A stretch of 64,000 nucleotides of DNA from Endomychus coccineus (GCA_958510875.1 OY294067.1:263660180-263724179); one strand, 5' to 3'; counted from the stretch's first letter, positions 23,015-34,576 are shown. The notes: generated by a model from the letters alone, not told the origin. Program-made: numbers and translations.

Positions 23015-23668
23015 TGTACAGGTTGATCCAAAGTTGCCGTCCAAGGCCTGCTACGGCAAAAGTAGAAAATATGATTTAATTCTGAACTTAGGATTGCAAA
23101 TATGATGACTTCTAATTATTTTTGAATGTCTCTATCTATTTTGGTCAGAAGTTACAAAGCTACAAAATGAAAAGAAGAGAATAAAATCAAGTTTTCTATG
23201 AACAACAAGTGACAATTGTTTCATGTACAAACAAGGCGATTTCGAATACGTCAAGTTAGTTGTCAACTGTGTTCGCTCACAATAAATATTGTTAATTTCC
23301 ATATTTACTTTCGGTCCTACCGATTGTCAATTGTTTTCCATGGAATACTTGATTAAATATCTGTTGGTGTGATTTATTGAATGCGACATTTTTTGACTTT
23401 GTTGCCCAGTAACTGTTGACGAAAAATATATAGAAGAAAATTTTTCTGATGAAAGCTTCACACAATACCAACGGCTTCCCATCTGTGTATATGCCTGGAA
23501 AAAAAATTCAACGACGTCATTACGACTATTTTTGCAGGTATAATTCGTTTCTCTTTAGCTAAAAATCTACCTCAGGACATTATATTTGGAGTCCTGAGTT
23601 CAGAATTTGACTCCTTCTACTTTTTGCTGTAGTAGGCTTTGGGCGCCAACTCTACATCACCTTGTACA
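23015..23668. mobile_element. MITE-like inverted-repeat element
   Basis: Both ends begin tgtaca, and the arms 23015-23110 and 23570-23668 are imperfect reverse complements over about 95 bp (shared blocks: ggt.gat.. after the end, gcctRctac.gcaaaagtaga, attctgaact.aggA). The total is about 654 bp, with no coding frame. A target-site duplication was not clear. The element sits in intron 3, about 400 bp upstream of exon 4 in transcription order. Size and structure suggest a non-autonomous DNA transposon. Confidence 0.65.
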
Positions 23669-24099
23669 TCCAGATTGATTAACCTTGGATCATCAACTTC
23701 GTCTCTTCACTCAATTTCAGCAGTTGGTTTCCATTCCAAAATAATCAATATCTGAACATATAAATGATCATGTATGATGTTTGTTTATCTGCATTCAGAT
23801 GAGGCGTTTCCTGAGTCAATCCATTATGTTCGGATGTATCCAGTTTCCGGGTTCAGTTGACAAGTTCCGTTATCGAACTTGTTCAATCTGAGAATATTTT
23901 GCTCACCAGCTCGCTTCACTAGCTTCACGAGCCTTAGCTGTTTCCATATCATCTGCTCTGATAGACTTTCCAGACTCGCTAATGCTCAACGTCTGTATCA
24001 AACTTACTTAAATCTGCAACACGTCTTCCACTTTTTTCATCGCCAAACACGTGGTATCTAAGTCAATTGTTACGAGTATTAATTTGGAAATCATTTGGA

Positions 24100-25320
24100 T
24101 TGGATTGGAGATCTTGATGATCTTCTTGTATACACAGTCTTCGGTATCTCGGATGAATTCAAATTAGGTAAATCTTCCTCTTCAATTCAGTACGCTCCTA
24201 GGTGTCATGCCCATGTATTATGCAAGTTCTGCATTCTGCGAAGCTAGGGATAGAATGTTCGTCCTTCTCTTCACAGATCCTGCAGTTTTCTCCCTCTACT
24301 AATCAGAGCTTTTTAAGATGTGATTTCAACCACCAGTGACCTATTGATAATTCCGCTAGTATTCTAAATTCATTTTTCCTTAGGTTGATGCAGTCGATGG
24401 ATCTTTTGTGGGCTCAGTTTCCAATAAGTATCTTTACCTGCCTCAGTCCATGTAGTTCTATCCAGTGATGAGCTCTTTTATTGTTCACTCCTTTCTTTAG
24501 TTCTTCCAGTATTGTACGTATTCTGCAGGAATGGTGTTTCAGTCCCTGTTTTGCGTGTTCATCTGCTTATTCGTTACCCTTCACTCAGGTGTATCTCGTA
24601 ATCCATAAAAGAGTAACTGCATAGTTCTTGTTCAGTTCATTCTGTTTCTCTGGGCGTTCTCAGATCATCTTGGGCTAGATTACGTGAGAGCAAGGCGCAT
24701 TGATGGCTGCTTGACTATCCGACATGATGACTATTTATTTTCTATGGAAGTGCTTTTCTATATTGAACAGGATACATTTTCCTTTATAGTCAATTTTAGC
24801 TTGGAAAATTGGCCAAAGTTTTCAGAGTATTGCTTTCCAGGACCATATACACCTGTTCCAGTTTCTTCTGTTGTTTTAGAGCCATCAGTGTATCATTTAA
24901 TTACCTTTCTACTGAGTCTTGGGATGGTGTTCTTGTTCCATTCGCTCTTGCGACCTAGCTTCGTGATAATTTCTTCCACGAAACTACACTTTTTTTTCAT
25001 CATAAGATCTTGGGGCATGGTTCCATGGTTGCTGATATGCAGGGAGGGGACTATACTTACGTTTGGTCATTACAACTCCAGTCGTTCTGTATGTTGTTCT
25101 CATCGGAATACTCTCCACTACCATATGGAGGGGTGTGAGGCTTAGGATTACTTCTATAGCAGCCGTTGGGTTTGTTCTCATTGCACCTGTCATTCATATG
25201 CAGGCTAGTTTTCGCAATTTCGTAGATTTTGTCTTTGAACTCGACCGATTAGTTCTGCTACTCTAGACTCAAAATCTCTTATACGAGTATATATGGCACT
25301 ATATCACGAACATTGTCTAT
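24100..25320 (-). pseudogene. LINE-C, reverse transcriptase end plus RNase H (I/R1/LOA-like)
   Basis: Read down from 25260 on the minus strand: SRVAELIGR, ICMTGAMRTNPTAAIEVILS, LTPLHMVVESIPMRTTYRT (the post-thumb block of R1/LOA group LINEs), then the RNase H start SDG.KT..ETGTGVYGP...YSE, SRRIVKQPSMRLAL-like DSQAA remnants, and near 24530-24240 the tail with HHSCRIRTILEELKKGVNNK and the GENCRICEE zinc-type block followed by the ECRTC block. Stops and frameshifts are numerous. The plus-strand 153-codon frame here is only its shadow. The copy ends about 165 bp from SLO2 exon 3. It is related to 2500-3310 in the same orientation. Confidence 0.8.
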
Positions 25321-25484
25321 TGACATTTAGCCAGAATGTAGATTTCCAAAGATGAAAGATGAAGGTTCTATATATGATTGTATAATAAAAATATTCTTAT
25401 GGAAAAGTTGAAGAGGTAATAATAGGTATGAGTGGGACTGTGATTCTTAACAAAAAGAATGTATATATTTTTACATAAACTTAC

Positions 25485-25584
25485 CATTTTGCAAAAGTGG
25501 GATCAAGGTCGGTGACAACGCGAATTATATACAGAGCGCAGGTGAGTAGTTTGAAAAATAGATTGGCTATTCGTATCCTAAGAC
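25485..25584 (-). CDS. SLO2: SLO2 potassium channel, exon 3 (S1 helix)
   Basis: The exon runs from 25584 (acceptor ttttgttccag) to 25485 (donor gtaagt), 100 bp. Two bases finish the serine codon begun by exon 2, 32 codons follow, and two bases begin the cysteine codon finished by exon 4. The peptide LRIRIANLFFKLLTCALYII, RVVTDLDPTFAK is the S1 membrane segment with its cytoplasmic lead. The LRIR..N...KLL.C.LYI.RV pattern is shared by SLO2/KCNT channels from insects to vertebrates, from recalled family knowledge. The phase agreement on both sides is strong evidence that this is a genuine exon and not a chance frame. Confidence 0.93.
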
Positions 25585-26559
25585 CTGGAACAAAATAAAC
25601 CATTAAAAAGTTACTTCTTTGTAGTTGTGTACTAGTATATGAATAAATGGACAGATTTTATCGAATCTATTTCAGTTCTGCACATTTTTACTGCTCTCAC
25701 TATACGTATTATAAGGGAAATATTGTTATCATCCTGTATACAAATCACAACTGAGATAATTTTCTGATTCCTCTTGGTCGTGAAGATTTGAAATTTTGGA
25801 AATCACTTTGAAGTGGTGAAACTAGGAACTGTATTGTACTTCTGACATCAATCTTTTGCGTTTTTGCGAACAGACCTATTCTATTTCATAGAACAACAGA
25901 AGAATATGACAACAGTGTTTTTCTGCTCATGAATATATACCCTACGCTTAAGCATAAGCCCACAGAATTGTCCAAAACTTGTATTTGAAGATTTGAATGA
26001 CGTAACACGTACGTACATTGATTGTTGATTTCCTAATTAGACCAGCAGACAGTTGTTAGTTGACTACAGAGAACTAGATGCAAATATGCGAATCAATTTT
26101 ATCTCTTCATAGTAACTTAACAATGTATGGGCAGAAATTATGCAACCTTTCATGCAAATCAAACGCTGCAATTACGCCATTGGTTAATTAGTAACAATAG
26201 AACATGAACGATATGCCACGAATATAATTGTATTGTAGATAATTAGCGTGCGAACTCGTAAATCATTTGGCAAGATGTATTTTGCAATTCGATTGTGACG
26301 TGTAGTCAAACATGGTTCGACCGAATGTGCAGTATTTCATTTGAGAAGCTTGGAAACTTGCAGTAAATTATACAGTCCAATTCATAGCTTCACTAGTTGT
26401 TATGATCATAATGGAAGTTGTCTCAATGCATCGAGAAAATAAGTCTACAATAGATTTTCTCAATTCTAGTGGGGAATACAATATTTTCCAATTTTGATTA
26501 ATAATTTGCCTTCGTAACTTAACATCTTTCATCTGTCTTATTATGAAATAATTTTTCCC

Positions 26560-26935
26560 ATTAAACATTTACAAGCCTATCAAAGATCCCCTACCTCCTT
26601 TTCACTTAGAAGGTGTTTAATGCATTCCCTGTTCTTGCGGTGAAGCCTCCATTGGTGAAACAGTTCGTACAGTAGTTGCTCGTGTGAAGAACATGCGCGT
26701 TGTACAAGGCTTCGTGACACCAGTAGATCTGCTTTTGCGAAACACAAATTTGACAATAATCATCAAATCGTTTTCGAAAATACTAAAATCCTAGCCCAAG
26801 CCGCAAACTTCTATCAGCAGAAAATTCTTGAAGTGATAGAAATTCTTAAACATCCAAATAATTTAAACCGTGACTCAGGATATTATCTTCCCAACTTTTG
26901 GAACCCATCCTTGAAAATTCCACTTTGCACATGAT
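26560..26935 (+). pseudogene. Penelope-like element, GIY-YIG end (family A)
   Basis: Plus-strand frames read KPIKDPLPPFHLEGV, a stop, CIPCSCGEASIGETVRTVVA, RLRDTSRSAFAKHKFDNNHQ, IVFENTKILAQAANFYQQKI, LEVIEILKHPNNLNRDSGYY and LPNFWNPSL. This is the GIY-YIG nuclease to the C-terminal end of a Penelope-like ORF. The VYIG tyrosine is changed (ASIG), one base is lost after ARV, and a stop sits before the CIPC block, so it is not functional. It lies in intron 2 in front of another Penelope piece (27545-28620) in the same orientation. Confidence 0.82.
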
Positions 26936-27034
26936 CACACAACGGTCAGGTGACAGAACGGAGTTAACCACCGGGATAAAGGCAGTGAACTGTGTAGCGT
27001 GAAGCACTTTTCCTACAAATAAATACCGCTACGG

Positions 27035-27092
27035 AAACCAGTAGAATCAGTTTTAGTTCAAGCCAGTAGAATCAGTTTTAGTTCAAGCCTCA
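27035..27092 (+). repeat. 27-bp tandem duplication
   Basis: The unit agtagaatcagttttagttc with flanking caagcc occurs twice in a row (about 27042-27068 and 27069-27095). It is followed by gcctcaagcctgcctgcctg, itself a short slippage-like run. It lies in the Penelope terminal region. Confidence 0.7.
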
Positions 27093-27103
27093 AGCCTGCC
27101 TGC

Positions 27104-27145
27104 CTGAAGATGTCGCCTTTAATGGTTGACGAAACGTCGGCATCA
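27104..27145 (+). other. Degenerate hammerhead-like core in Penelope-A terminus
   Basis: The order ctgaaga (27104-27110), tgtc, an 11-13 base loop, gac, gaaacgtc (27131-27138) matches CUGANGA, stem II and GAAAC of a hammerhead ribozyme, and lies where Penelope-like terminal repeats carry such motifs. Stem I pairing around it is poor, so I call it only a relic. Confidence 0.4.
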
Positions 27146-27544
27146 AGACGCGGAATCCATTCGTAAGCCAACATTTTCCATATTTGATGAAGTCAGTTTC
27201 GACTTCATGTAAATCCATAATATTACTAAGGTTCAAAAACAAGATTATATTTATTAACCTTCGATATATTTTTGCTAAATATCTTTTGTTGCAAGTAACA
27301 TCGTCATCAGAAGTATGTCTAATACTAGCGAGACGATATTTCTGTACAACGAAACATGATTATTGCGTAAATATAAAATATCAAAGTGTATTCTCATCCT
27401 TAACTTTTTTTTTTTAACCTCCACTCAATGATAATGTTAACAACACATCAATATATTCATCATTTGGGTACTTATTATCCATTATTTCAATAGGACTGAG
27501 CCAAACTTAAAACGATGAACAATGGAAATTTTGTGAGGATGTCA

Positions 27545-28620
27545 GTTTGATAGGATGCTTGCTACTTCTTAGAATGTATTGCTTACTTAAGACTCATAAA
27601 CCAGGTAATTCCTCGAGCCAGATCATTCCAAACATGAATTGTCTCACATATAACACAGCAAAATGGTTAGTTGGGAAATTTAGCTACTCCGAAGCAGCAT
27701 CAAGTTTTGCCTGTAAAAACAACACCTTTGGGACTTTTAGCAAAAATTTAAAGACTACAAACTTGAACCTGCTGATTGTCTCGTTTCATTTGATGTTATT
27801 GTTGGTCTATTTACAAATACCCCAATCTCTGAGTTGATAAGCACTCTGAAGAAATGGCTTTCAAATATTAATATTCCCGATACAAACTGCACAGAATACG
27901 TGATCCTCACGTCTTTGTGTATGGAACAGAATTAATTCACTTTTTATAAAAATTACCATAAACATACAAGCGGATGGACAATCCACTCTCTCCTTTTACA
28001 GCCAATATTTGAACTTGAAACTTCCTCCCAATTAAAATTAAAACAGTTTGGCATAGATATGTAGATGATTATTTTGAGATTATAAGTAGAGATTTTGATT
28101 TACATGGCTTTTTGAACATGCTTAAAACCAACTTCATTCACTTGAATTCATTGTAGAAATAGGAACAGATAAACAGCTTTCTTTCCCTGATATTAACATT
28201 AAAGAAAATGATAATCACTATGAATTCAACATATTCAGCTTCGGATTCAGCTACACCAATTAATTATGAAATAGCTCCTTTAAATACTCTTGTTCATAGA
28301 TATTGAAAGTCTCTTTGAGCCAGCAAAATTGAAAAAATAACGAAAGGGAGAAACTTCAGCAAATAGCGTTGGACAATGGTTAAAATGAATTTTTGATCAA
28401 TAACTTGATTTCTAAACGTAAAAGAGAAATTGGAACGCAACCAATCAACCAAATTGGAGCCAATATCTTCAAATAGTTCATTAAAATTCAAAGTCGTTCA
28501 GGCAACACGTGTGATAGGTTCCAGTTTCGACAAATCCGAGACTTACAAAATCTATTGTGTCTTGTTCAAAATGCTATGCGTGGCAAACTAGAAGGAATAT
28601 TCCGTATAAAGAACATTTTG
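27545..28620 (+). pseudogene. Penelope-like reverse transcriptase remnant
   Basis: Plus-strand frames give MYCLLKTHKPGNSSSQIIPN, MNCLTYNTAKWLVGKFS, FGTFSKNLKTTNLNLL, then SFDVIVGLFTNTPISELIST (motif A region, with SFD), LKKWLSNINIPDTNCTEYVI, LTSLCM, RYVDDYFEIISR (the catalytic YVDD, about 28055-28085), FPDINIKENDNHYEFN and TDSATPINYEIAPLNTLVHR. Further on are LQQIALDNG and NLISKRKREIGTQ. This is the Penelope-like order: LPK.HK entry, A, C with VDD, then the linker toward the GIY-YIG domain, which is not present. Several frameshifts and stops. The YVDD motif is still intact. Confidence 0.8.
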
Positions 28621-28789
28621 CTCATGTAAGAAAGATGATGGTGAAAATTCAGCGTTAGCCGCACGTAGTTTAAATGCAGTTTACATTATTTCTCAAGGAA
28701 TGTTATCACTCTTAGAACTCAGTAATGGCAATTCAGAAGGAAACATATAAGCGAGAAAGCAATTAGTCAGCTTTATGTCCGGGTGAGGT

Positions 28790-28935
28790 TAATCCCTTAT
28801 ATACCCCACTGTTCATAAATAGTATTTGAACAGGCACATTGTTTCCTAATTTAGTTTTTAGTGGATATTATGAGTGATTGTTTCTTACTTATAATGTTAT
28901 AGCGTATCCACAGTGTGAACTGTTTTATAGTTTAC
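28790..28935 (+). repeat. Dispersed repeat D, inverted relative to copies 1 and 2
   Basis: It contains cccttatataccccactgtt, tagtatttgaacaggcacat and gtatccacagtgtgaact, which match the reverse complement of 17700-17900. It follows the Penelope reverse-transcriptase remnant. Confidence 0.55.
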
Positions 28936-28939
28936 CATA

Positions 28940-30985
28940 AAACGTAATAAGATAAAAAAAATTAATAGTAAAAAAATTGTACCTGAACATGTAATGTGCA
29001 GACATTGCAGCTGGTGCTCCTATAACTCACTCAGAACCCATGAAACCTGCTAATTTAGCTACCCCAAAAACCTGACCTTAATAAATTGATTTCAAAAATA
29101 TACGTGACTTATTGTAATAACTGATGTAAAAAGATTTATGAAAAATATATTTATCACGCCCTGTATAACGGAAATAAAATACGATAGTCCCAAGGTTTAT
29201 GGAAATCGAAACCTATTTTTCAAACCTCTGAGGCCCCAGCTTTTGCGGCACCTTTTTCCGAAACACTCAGTATAACAACTTTGTTTCAGATATCGATAAT
29301 AACTGTTGGAGTGGAATCGACAACTAATTTTTAATACAAATGAATTCACGAAAGCAAAAAAGGGAGAGGAGAATATCAAAATCAGACAGTATATGTAACT
29401 TGTATACATAGTTGATATTGCGTTAACTTCTGATGGTTTTATAAAATATAAATCAGAATATTTCAAAGTTGGAAATCCAATCCAGCTGCATAGTGGACAT
29501 TTTAATTATATAAAGTTATATGAATCCGATACTCTAAAATTGTAACATAGAGTTCATAATTCGACGATATGGACAATCCAGCCGTAAAATTCGGCTGAAT
29601 ATAAAGTTTGACATGTTTAGAATCCATGAAAAGCGAACCTGAAATTCATTTTAGTATTTTTGATATTAGCGAGTTGGAAAACGTTACTATTTGCAATCGA
29701 GGATTTAAATTTTGGGGAAACCTTCATAAAATCTCTGTCGGTTTTATAGCCTAGAAGTAAGAGACAATTTTCCTGATCAATTATGACGAACTCATATTCG
29801 ATGCCATTAGTTGAAATTATAATCTAAACATGGTCAATTCTTTGGAATAAAATTTATTTTTTACCAATTAAACGGAATTTCTTTACACAAGTAACAAAAG
29901 CAAAAATTGACCATGTTTCTCAACATAAAAGTTGATTTTTCTCGAAAACTGTTAACCTTAGAGCTTATAACCAAGTATTTTTTTTGTGTAGAAAACATTG
30001 GCGGTTCAAATAGGCATCTCAAAATCGTACTTTTTTCAGTGGAGTAGAAGTTGGGGAGAAAAAAAAACCACTACCCCATCAAAATCTTCACCAATTATGG
30101 ATAAAAGAAAATTTTTTATCGCACAAAACATAGCTTACTATGGGAAGAGATTGCTTACAAAAGCTGTTTTTTGTCAATAAACGGTTCTGGAGATATTCGC
30201 ACTAAATTTTTTCTTCAATTTCAACACCCTGTATCTCGAAAACGAAGTGATTTAGAGGAAAACTTTATATGAAAGACCCACCTTATTTTCCAACAAGGAA
30301 TCACCCCCTGAATTTTTTCGCAGTTATTTATTTACACCCTGTATAAGGCGTATAAAGCAAATTTCCAATACTATAACAAACTCGTTCTAGAAAATGTAAT
30401 TATGCTGCAGATTTGGAGTTGAGTTTTCTCTAATGTTTGAACTAGACAATCAGACAATACCCTCACTTCGAGGGTATAACAATTAAAATATAGAAGTTTG
30501 TAGGAGTGCTCCCACCACAGAAGTGTTTAAAATCAAAGTACCTCACATCGGATTACCATAACAAAGTATTCATTTTCATTTACCAACTAGCCATCTAGTC
30601 AGACCAGTTGCATAACTGACAATGACACTTTGGTAATAACGCTGCTTGAAGCGGTGCAAGGTGTGAGGAATCACCAACAACCTCGCACACCAAGAGGCCT
30701 CGTTCCCTAAAATGTCATGTAGCTTCCAGTAATGTCATAAAATATTGACAAAGGACCATCAAACAAAACTCGAGATATGTGACGCCGATATGGGGTACAG
30801 CGACTAGTTTTTGTGAGTCATCATTATTGAAAATTACTAAAAACCATCTGCAGTCGATTTAAACATCGCCAATTGAGCACGTGCTTAAAATTCGTGACTC
30901 GATCAATGCTTTTCTGAAGTTCGTCAATTTATTGAAGGAAGTGGTTAATCTGACAAAAAATATCAAAAATTAAAGGATATCCAAA
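28940..30985. other. Intron 2 sequence with repeated ccctgtat motif
   Basis: No gene was recognised. The motif ccctgtat occurs at about 29158, 30231 and 30346, in the same orientation, next to runs such as ctcgaaaac. It probably marks ends of an unresolved small repeat family. Confidence 0.35.
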
Positions 30986-30989
30986 AAGA

Positions 30990-31800
30990 AAACAATGTTT
31001 GTTCATGAAAGAAGTTCCTAATAATTATAGACCCATTGCACTAATATTAATATGGCTTTCGTCAGCAGAGATCAGTGGGGATCTGATAATCTAGTAGAGC
31101 TTAATGCAACCAAAACTCCAGCTTGCGTCTTCTCCAGGAAAGCGTATCCCACAATCCCCAATATGATCATATTAGGTACAACTATTCCTATGAAGTATTC
31201 CATATCCATGTTCGGGATCACCACTAACAGCACCCTCTCATGAGACAATCATGTGAGGTCCATTGCGAAAACCGTTCACACAAAAACTTGGTTCTTTATT
31301 CCGTGCCAAGAGCTATTTTACACCCCAGGAGCTCCTCATAATCCACAAAGCACAGATTAGACCTATCCTGGAGTACTGTTCGCATGTTTGGCGTTCGGCT
31401 CTCAAACATACGCTGAAGCTCTTGAATCCTATACAGAAGAGAGCTATTCTTTTGATTGATGATTCCACACTTACGAGTTCATTGTCTTTTCTTCTTTTGT
31501 GGTGGGAGATCTCTTTTTTTTAACATTTCCAGGGTCGGTATCAGAAATCTCGTATGTTGTTCTACCACAAAAGATTCCAGATAGGCGGACTAGACGAGCT
31601 CAAACTAGTCACCCTTCCATAGTCAAGCTCGAGACCTGCCGAACTTCTTCCTACCAGACTTTATCTTTTTATCAAAAAGCGAAGTTGTGGAACTCTTCAT
31701 CTAGTGAGATCTTCTCCTCCAAAACTTCAAGAGAAATTCTAATGTCTATCTCCTCTCCCAACATTCCACCTCTGGCTCACACGATTTTCTTCGAACATAA
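30990..31800 (+). pseudogene. LINE-A with large internal reverse-transcriptase deletion
   Basis: It opens with SNNYRPIALILI (about 31015-31055, RT motif entry), continues MAFVSRDQ (the HGSRQQRS position), and then jumps at about 31075 to WGSDNLVELNATKTPACVFS, the thumb block. The palm with both catalytic blocks is deleted. After that the C-terminal part is well kept: KLGSLFRAKSYFTPQELLII, HKAQIRPILEYCSHVWRSAL, KHTLKLLNPIQKRAILLIDD, then a frameshift near 31500 and SEISYVVLPQKIPDRRTRRA, ETCRTSSYQTLSFYQKAKLW. It ends near 31800 with the usual SNIPPLAHTIFF tail. It is in intron 2. Confidence 0.85.
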
Positions 31801-32164
31801 TAGGATTCTCTTTTGTGTAGTCAAATTATTTTTTTTAAATCAACGGCTGACAAGAAGAAGTCCATAACGGTTGCTAAAGCCTTAGTTTGGCAGCATGGAA
31901 AAACGTTCAACCAAGAACAATTGAAAAGTTCATTTTCATTATACCATTTTGTTATTATTGTAGTACTCTATTCTTCATTGATATTACCCGAATATCGGCC
32001 TGTGCTATTATAATTTATCAGCCAAGGCCGTTATTTTTTGACAATATTGATAGATTCTTTGATTAAGTTTCATTCATATTTTGACAAATACAGCATTTTG
32101 ATTAAAGGTAAACTATTTAGCATGAGAACAATAACTGGTATGATAAGAGCAACTGGTTCCGCAC

Positions 32165-32850
32165 GAAATTATGAAAATGGTGTTAATTTGGGCTCAAATT
32201 CCTTGCGAAAGACAGAGGGAATTCCAACTGGCCCCACAGACTTGTTGGTATTGAGTTCAAGCAGAATGCGCCCAATTGTGCGCTGATGGAAGAAAATTTC
32301 AGGAATATGGCTATCGATAGCAGTGATATCAGGGGAGTCCTTCCTTTGTGGATCCAGAGTGGAATTTGCTCCAAACTTTTTCTTGTGGTGTAGTTGCCAG
32401 TGTGCCATCATCTTTGGTAAGGGGAGAAAATAAACTGGAAATGAAATTCCCACCAATTGCTTTGGCAAAAGTGCAAAACGAACGGAAACCATTCGTTAAG
32501 CTTTGATTTTATTTTGGCATTATACGCCTCTTTCGAAGCGTTTATTGTCACATTGCACATATTTCTGACTTCAACATATTTTGTTCTGGTCTCCAGAAAT
32601 CGATTACCTCGCCAACGACTGTATGCTGTTTGTTTTGAAGCGACGGCCCTGGAACAGATTTTATCAAACCATCGTTCACCAGATGACGGTGATTTGTTGG
32701 TATGGGGTATGTAAGTTAACATTTCCTTCGGGGAAAAATATGCGAAGACCGTCCCAGTCGTTTTAATGTTAAACTGTGCGTGGAGGTGTTGGATCGGTTA
32801 TAAAGACCATTCATATTTCTGGAGGGTAAGATTATGGTTGTGGTATATAT
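32165..32850 (-). pseudogene. LINE-A endonuclease-RT linker and RT start
   Basis: Read down from 32760: RDGLRIFFPEGNVNLHTPYQ-like start, then SPSSGERWFDKICSRAVASK, QTAYSRWRGNRFLETRTKYV, EVRNMCNVTINASKEAYNAK, a frameshift near 32480, NSTLDPQRKDSPDITAIDSH, IPEIFFHQRTIGRILLELNT and NKSVGPVGIPSVFRKEF. This is the part of LINE-A between the endonuclease and the first RT motifs (GPDGIP reads GPVGIP). It stops near 32165 before the palm. It complements the copy at 30990-31800 but is on the opposite strand. Confidence 0.82.
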
Positions 32851-33046
32851 TGACAATCGTAAAAACACTGTTGACATGATGATATAAAAAGTACTAGGTA
32901 TAAATTACATTTGATGAACTGAAGTGGATGTCAAAAGTACCACTTGCAAAGGGGTACCATGCCTAAAAATAATGCAAACTGTTTCAGAATGATGTGAAAA
33001 TTCATACGACCGAAAGTAATTGCGCAATCGTCACCACGTAGGTCTT

Positions 33047-33065
33047 CATACATACATACATACAT
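33047..33065 (+). repeat. (CATA)n microsatellite
   Basis: About five units of cata. Confidence 0.9.
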
Positions 33066-33179
33066 GCACAGACAACTTCTTAGAAATTGTCTACATGGAT
33101 TCAGAAGGAATATTTTGACAAAAATCTGGAATTTTTCTTCCAGATCAATTGTAATACTTCCTCCATACTACCTATAGTT

Positions 33180-34179
33180 CAGTCTATAAGCCGGGAAAAG
33201 TGACAGACTTTCTAAAAAAAAAGCGGGGCTAAACTCCGACGGCCTCTCATTCACCTGTAAACGCTAAATTAACCCTATTTTCACCCTCTTTTTTCAGATA
33301 ATTTTTAATCTATAAAAAAGGAAAACTAAGCCTTCAAAATAGGTTCTAGGCAGTTTCGGGTAGCTGAAAACGAATCCGAGGTCATTTACCCGGAAAACTT
33401 ATTCAATGAGCAAAGTATCAGGGAAAATTGGTAATTTTCATACAAAATTGCTCATTTTTCATGCGATTATCGTTTTATTCATAAAAGATATTGGCAGTCG
33501 CGTATTCTGATCCTTAGTAGAACAAAATCAGAAAAATTTGCGGTAAACTGTAGAAAACCTGAAAAGAAAATATTTCTACGTCATTGAAATTATCGTGCGA
33601 TGAGTCGTTATAGGGATTTTGTGGTCGCACAGATGTGATAAGTAAAAAGTTGAAAAATGCCATTTTCCGGAAAAACGAAGAAATTTATTTTATGATCTCT
33701 TATTTTTTCTTATGTAATTTTTTGAGTGTCGTGTTGATTAGGATTTGTGTTTCGATGCACATTTTCAATTACAAAAATTAAAAATAATGCCAAAAAAAAA
33801 CAATTGTTTGAAGATTGCGGAAAAATCAAAGAAAATGACAGGGAAAAACACTTTAACGTCATTGAAATTATCGTGTGATAAGTCACTATAGGGATTTTTG
33901 TGGTCACTGATCACGAAATTAACATCGAAAACATCTGAAAATTACGATTATGTCGAAAATGAAAGGAAGGATCAATTTTCATTTTTTTATAAATTTTAAA
34001 TTATGTTAAAAAAGTGGATGCAAATAGGGTCAATTTAGAGTTTACGGGTGATTGGAAGGCCGTCGGAGTTTAGCTTGCTAGTCATGAATGACCTAGTGGG
34101 CCATAGAACATCATGCGAAAAAAAAAATTCCGATACCACGCCCTGCTTTTTTTCTAGAAAGTTTCCGGTTTATTGACTG
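33180..34179. mobile_element. 1.0-kb inverted-repeat DNA element with interrupted right arm
   Basis: Outer arms: 33180-33228 (cagtctataagccgg, gactttctaaaaaaaaagc) pair with 34141-34179. Inner arms: 33229-33283 (ctaaactccgacggcc, cctgtaaacgctaaattaacccta) pair with 34020-34078. On the right a 60-bp block (about 34079-34140) separates the two parts, so the left end gives one continuous arm of about 105 bp. Inside, a stretch with cgtcattgaaattatcgtg, gatagagtc-type and atagggattttt.gtggtc occurs twice (33583 and 33856), a 273-bp direct duplication. No protein signal. A non-autonomous DNA transposon is the best guess. The superfamily is unknown. Confidence 0.75.
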
Positions 34180-34576
34180 GACTACTACGTTCAGTGAGGA
34201 AAGTGAAAAAAACACGGAAGGAATATACTCCTTTGCATTTGTCTTCTATATTAACAAGTACACTAATACTCTTACATCTCAAAATCTGTCATAACGTTCT
34301 GAATGTGAATAACTTCGATACAACCACTCACCAGTCTAATAATTTGATCGATATAGAATTGAACAGAACATATCCATGTAATATCATAAATATTTATCAA
34401 GCAAAACATAGATCACGAAAGGATGTGAGGTAATTAGTCGGGAAAGTAGTTGTTTATGAATTATTCATAGTTCTTATGTTACAATAGATTATTAGAATCC
34501 AAGGAAATCAACTCACATGTTATATAACAATCAATAAATTGATTATGAAATTAATTGTAAAGTAATGAATACTTAC
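34180..34576. other. Intron 2 sequence next to exon 2
   Basis: Nothing recognised apart from the intron 2 donor side (gtaagt at 34576-34571). Confidence 0.45.

Noticed and set aside
24684..25145. 153-codon plus-strand open frame, the longest in the window
   Set aside because: It is the antisense of the LINE-C reverse transcriptase/RNase H remnant (24100-25320), whose minus-strand motifs are recognisable. The plus-strand peptide has none.
27104..27145. Hammerhead ribozyme at a Penelope-A terminus
   Set aside because: The CUGAAGA and GAAAC boxes and a 3-bp stem II are there, but stem I does not pair. Kept as a relic and not called a ribozyme.
29150..30350. Repeated ccctgtat motif as transposon ends
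   Set aside because: The occurrences are in the same orientation at irregular spacing, with no resolvable element between them.
32457..32766. Two plus-strand frames
   Set aside because: Shadows of the minus-strand LINE-A linker (32165-32850).
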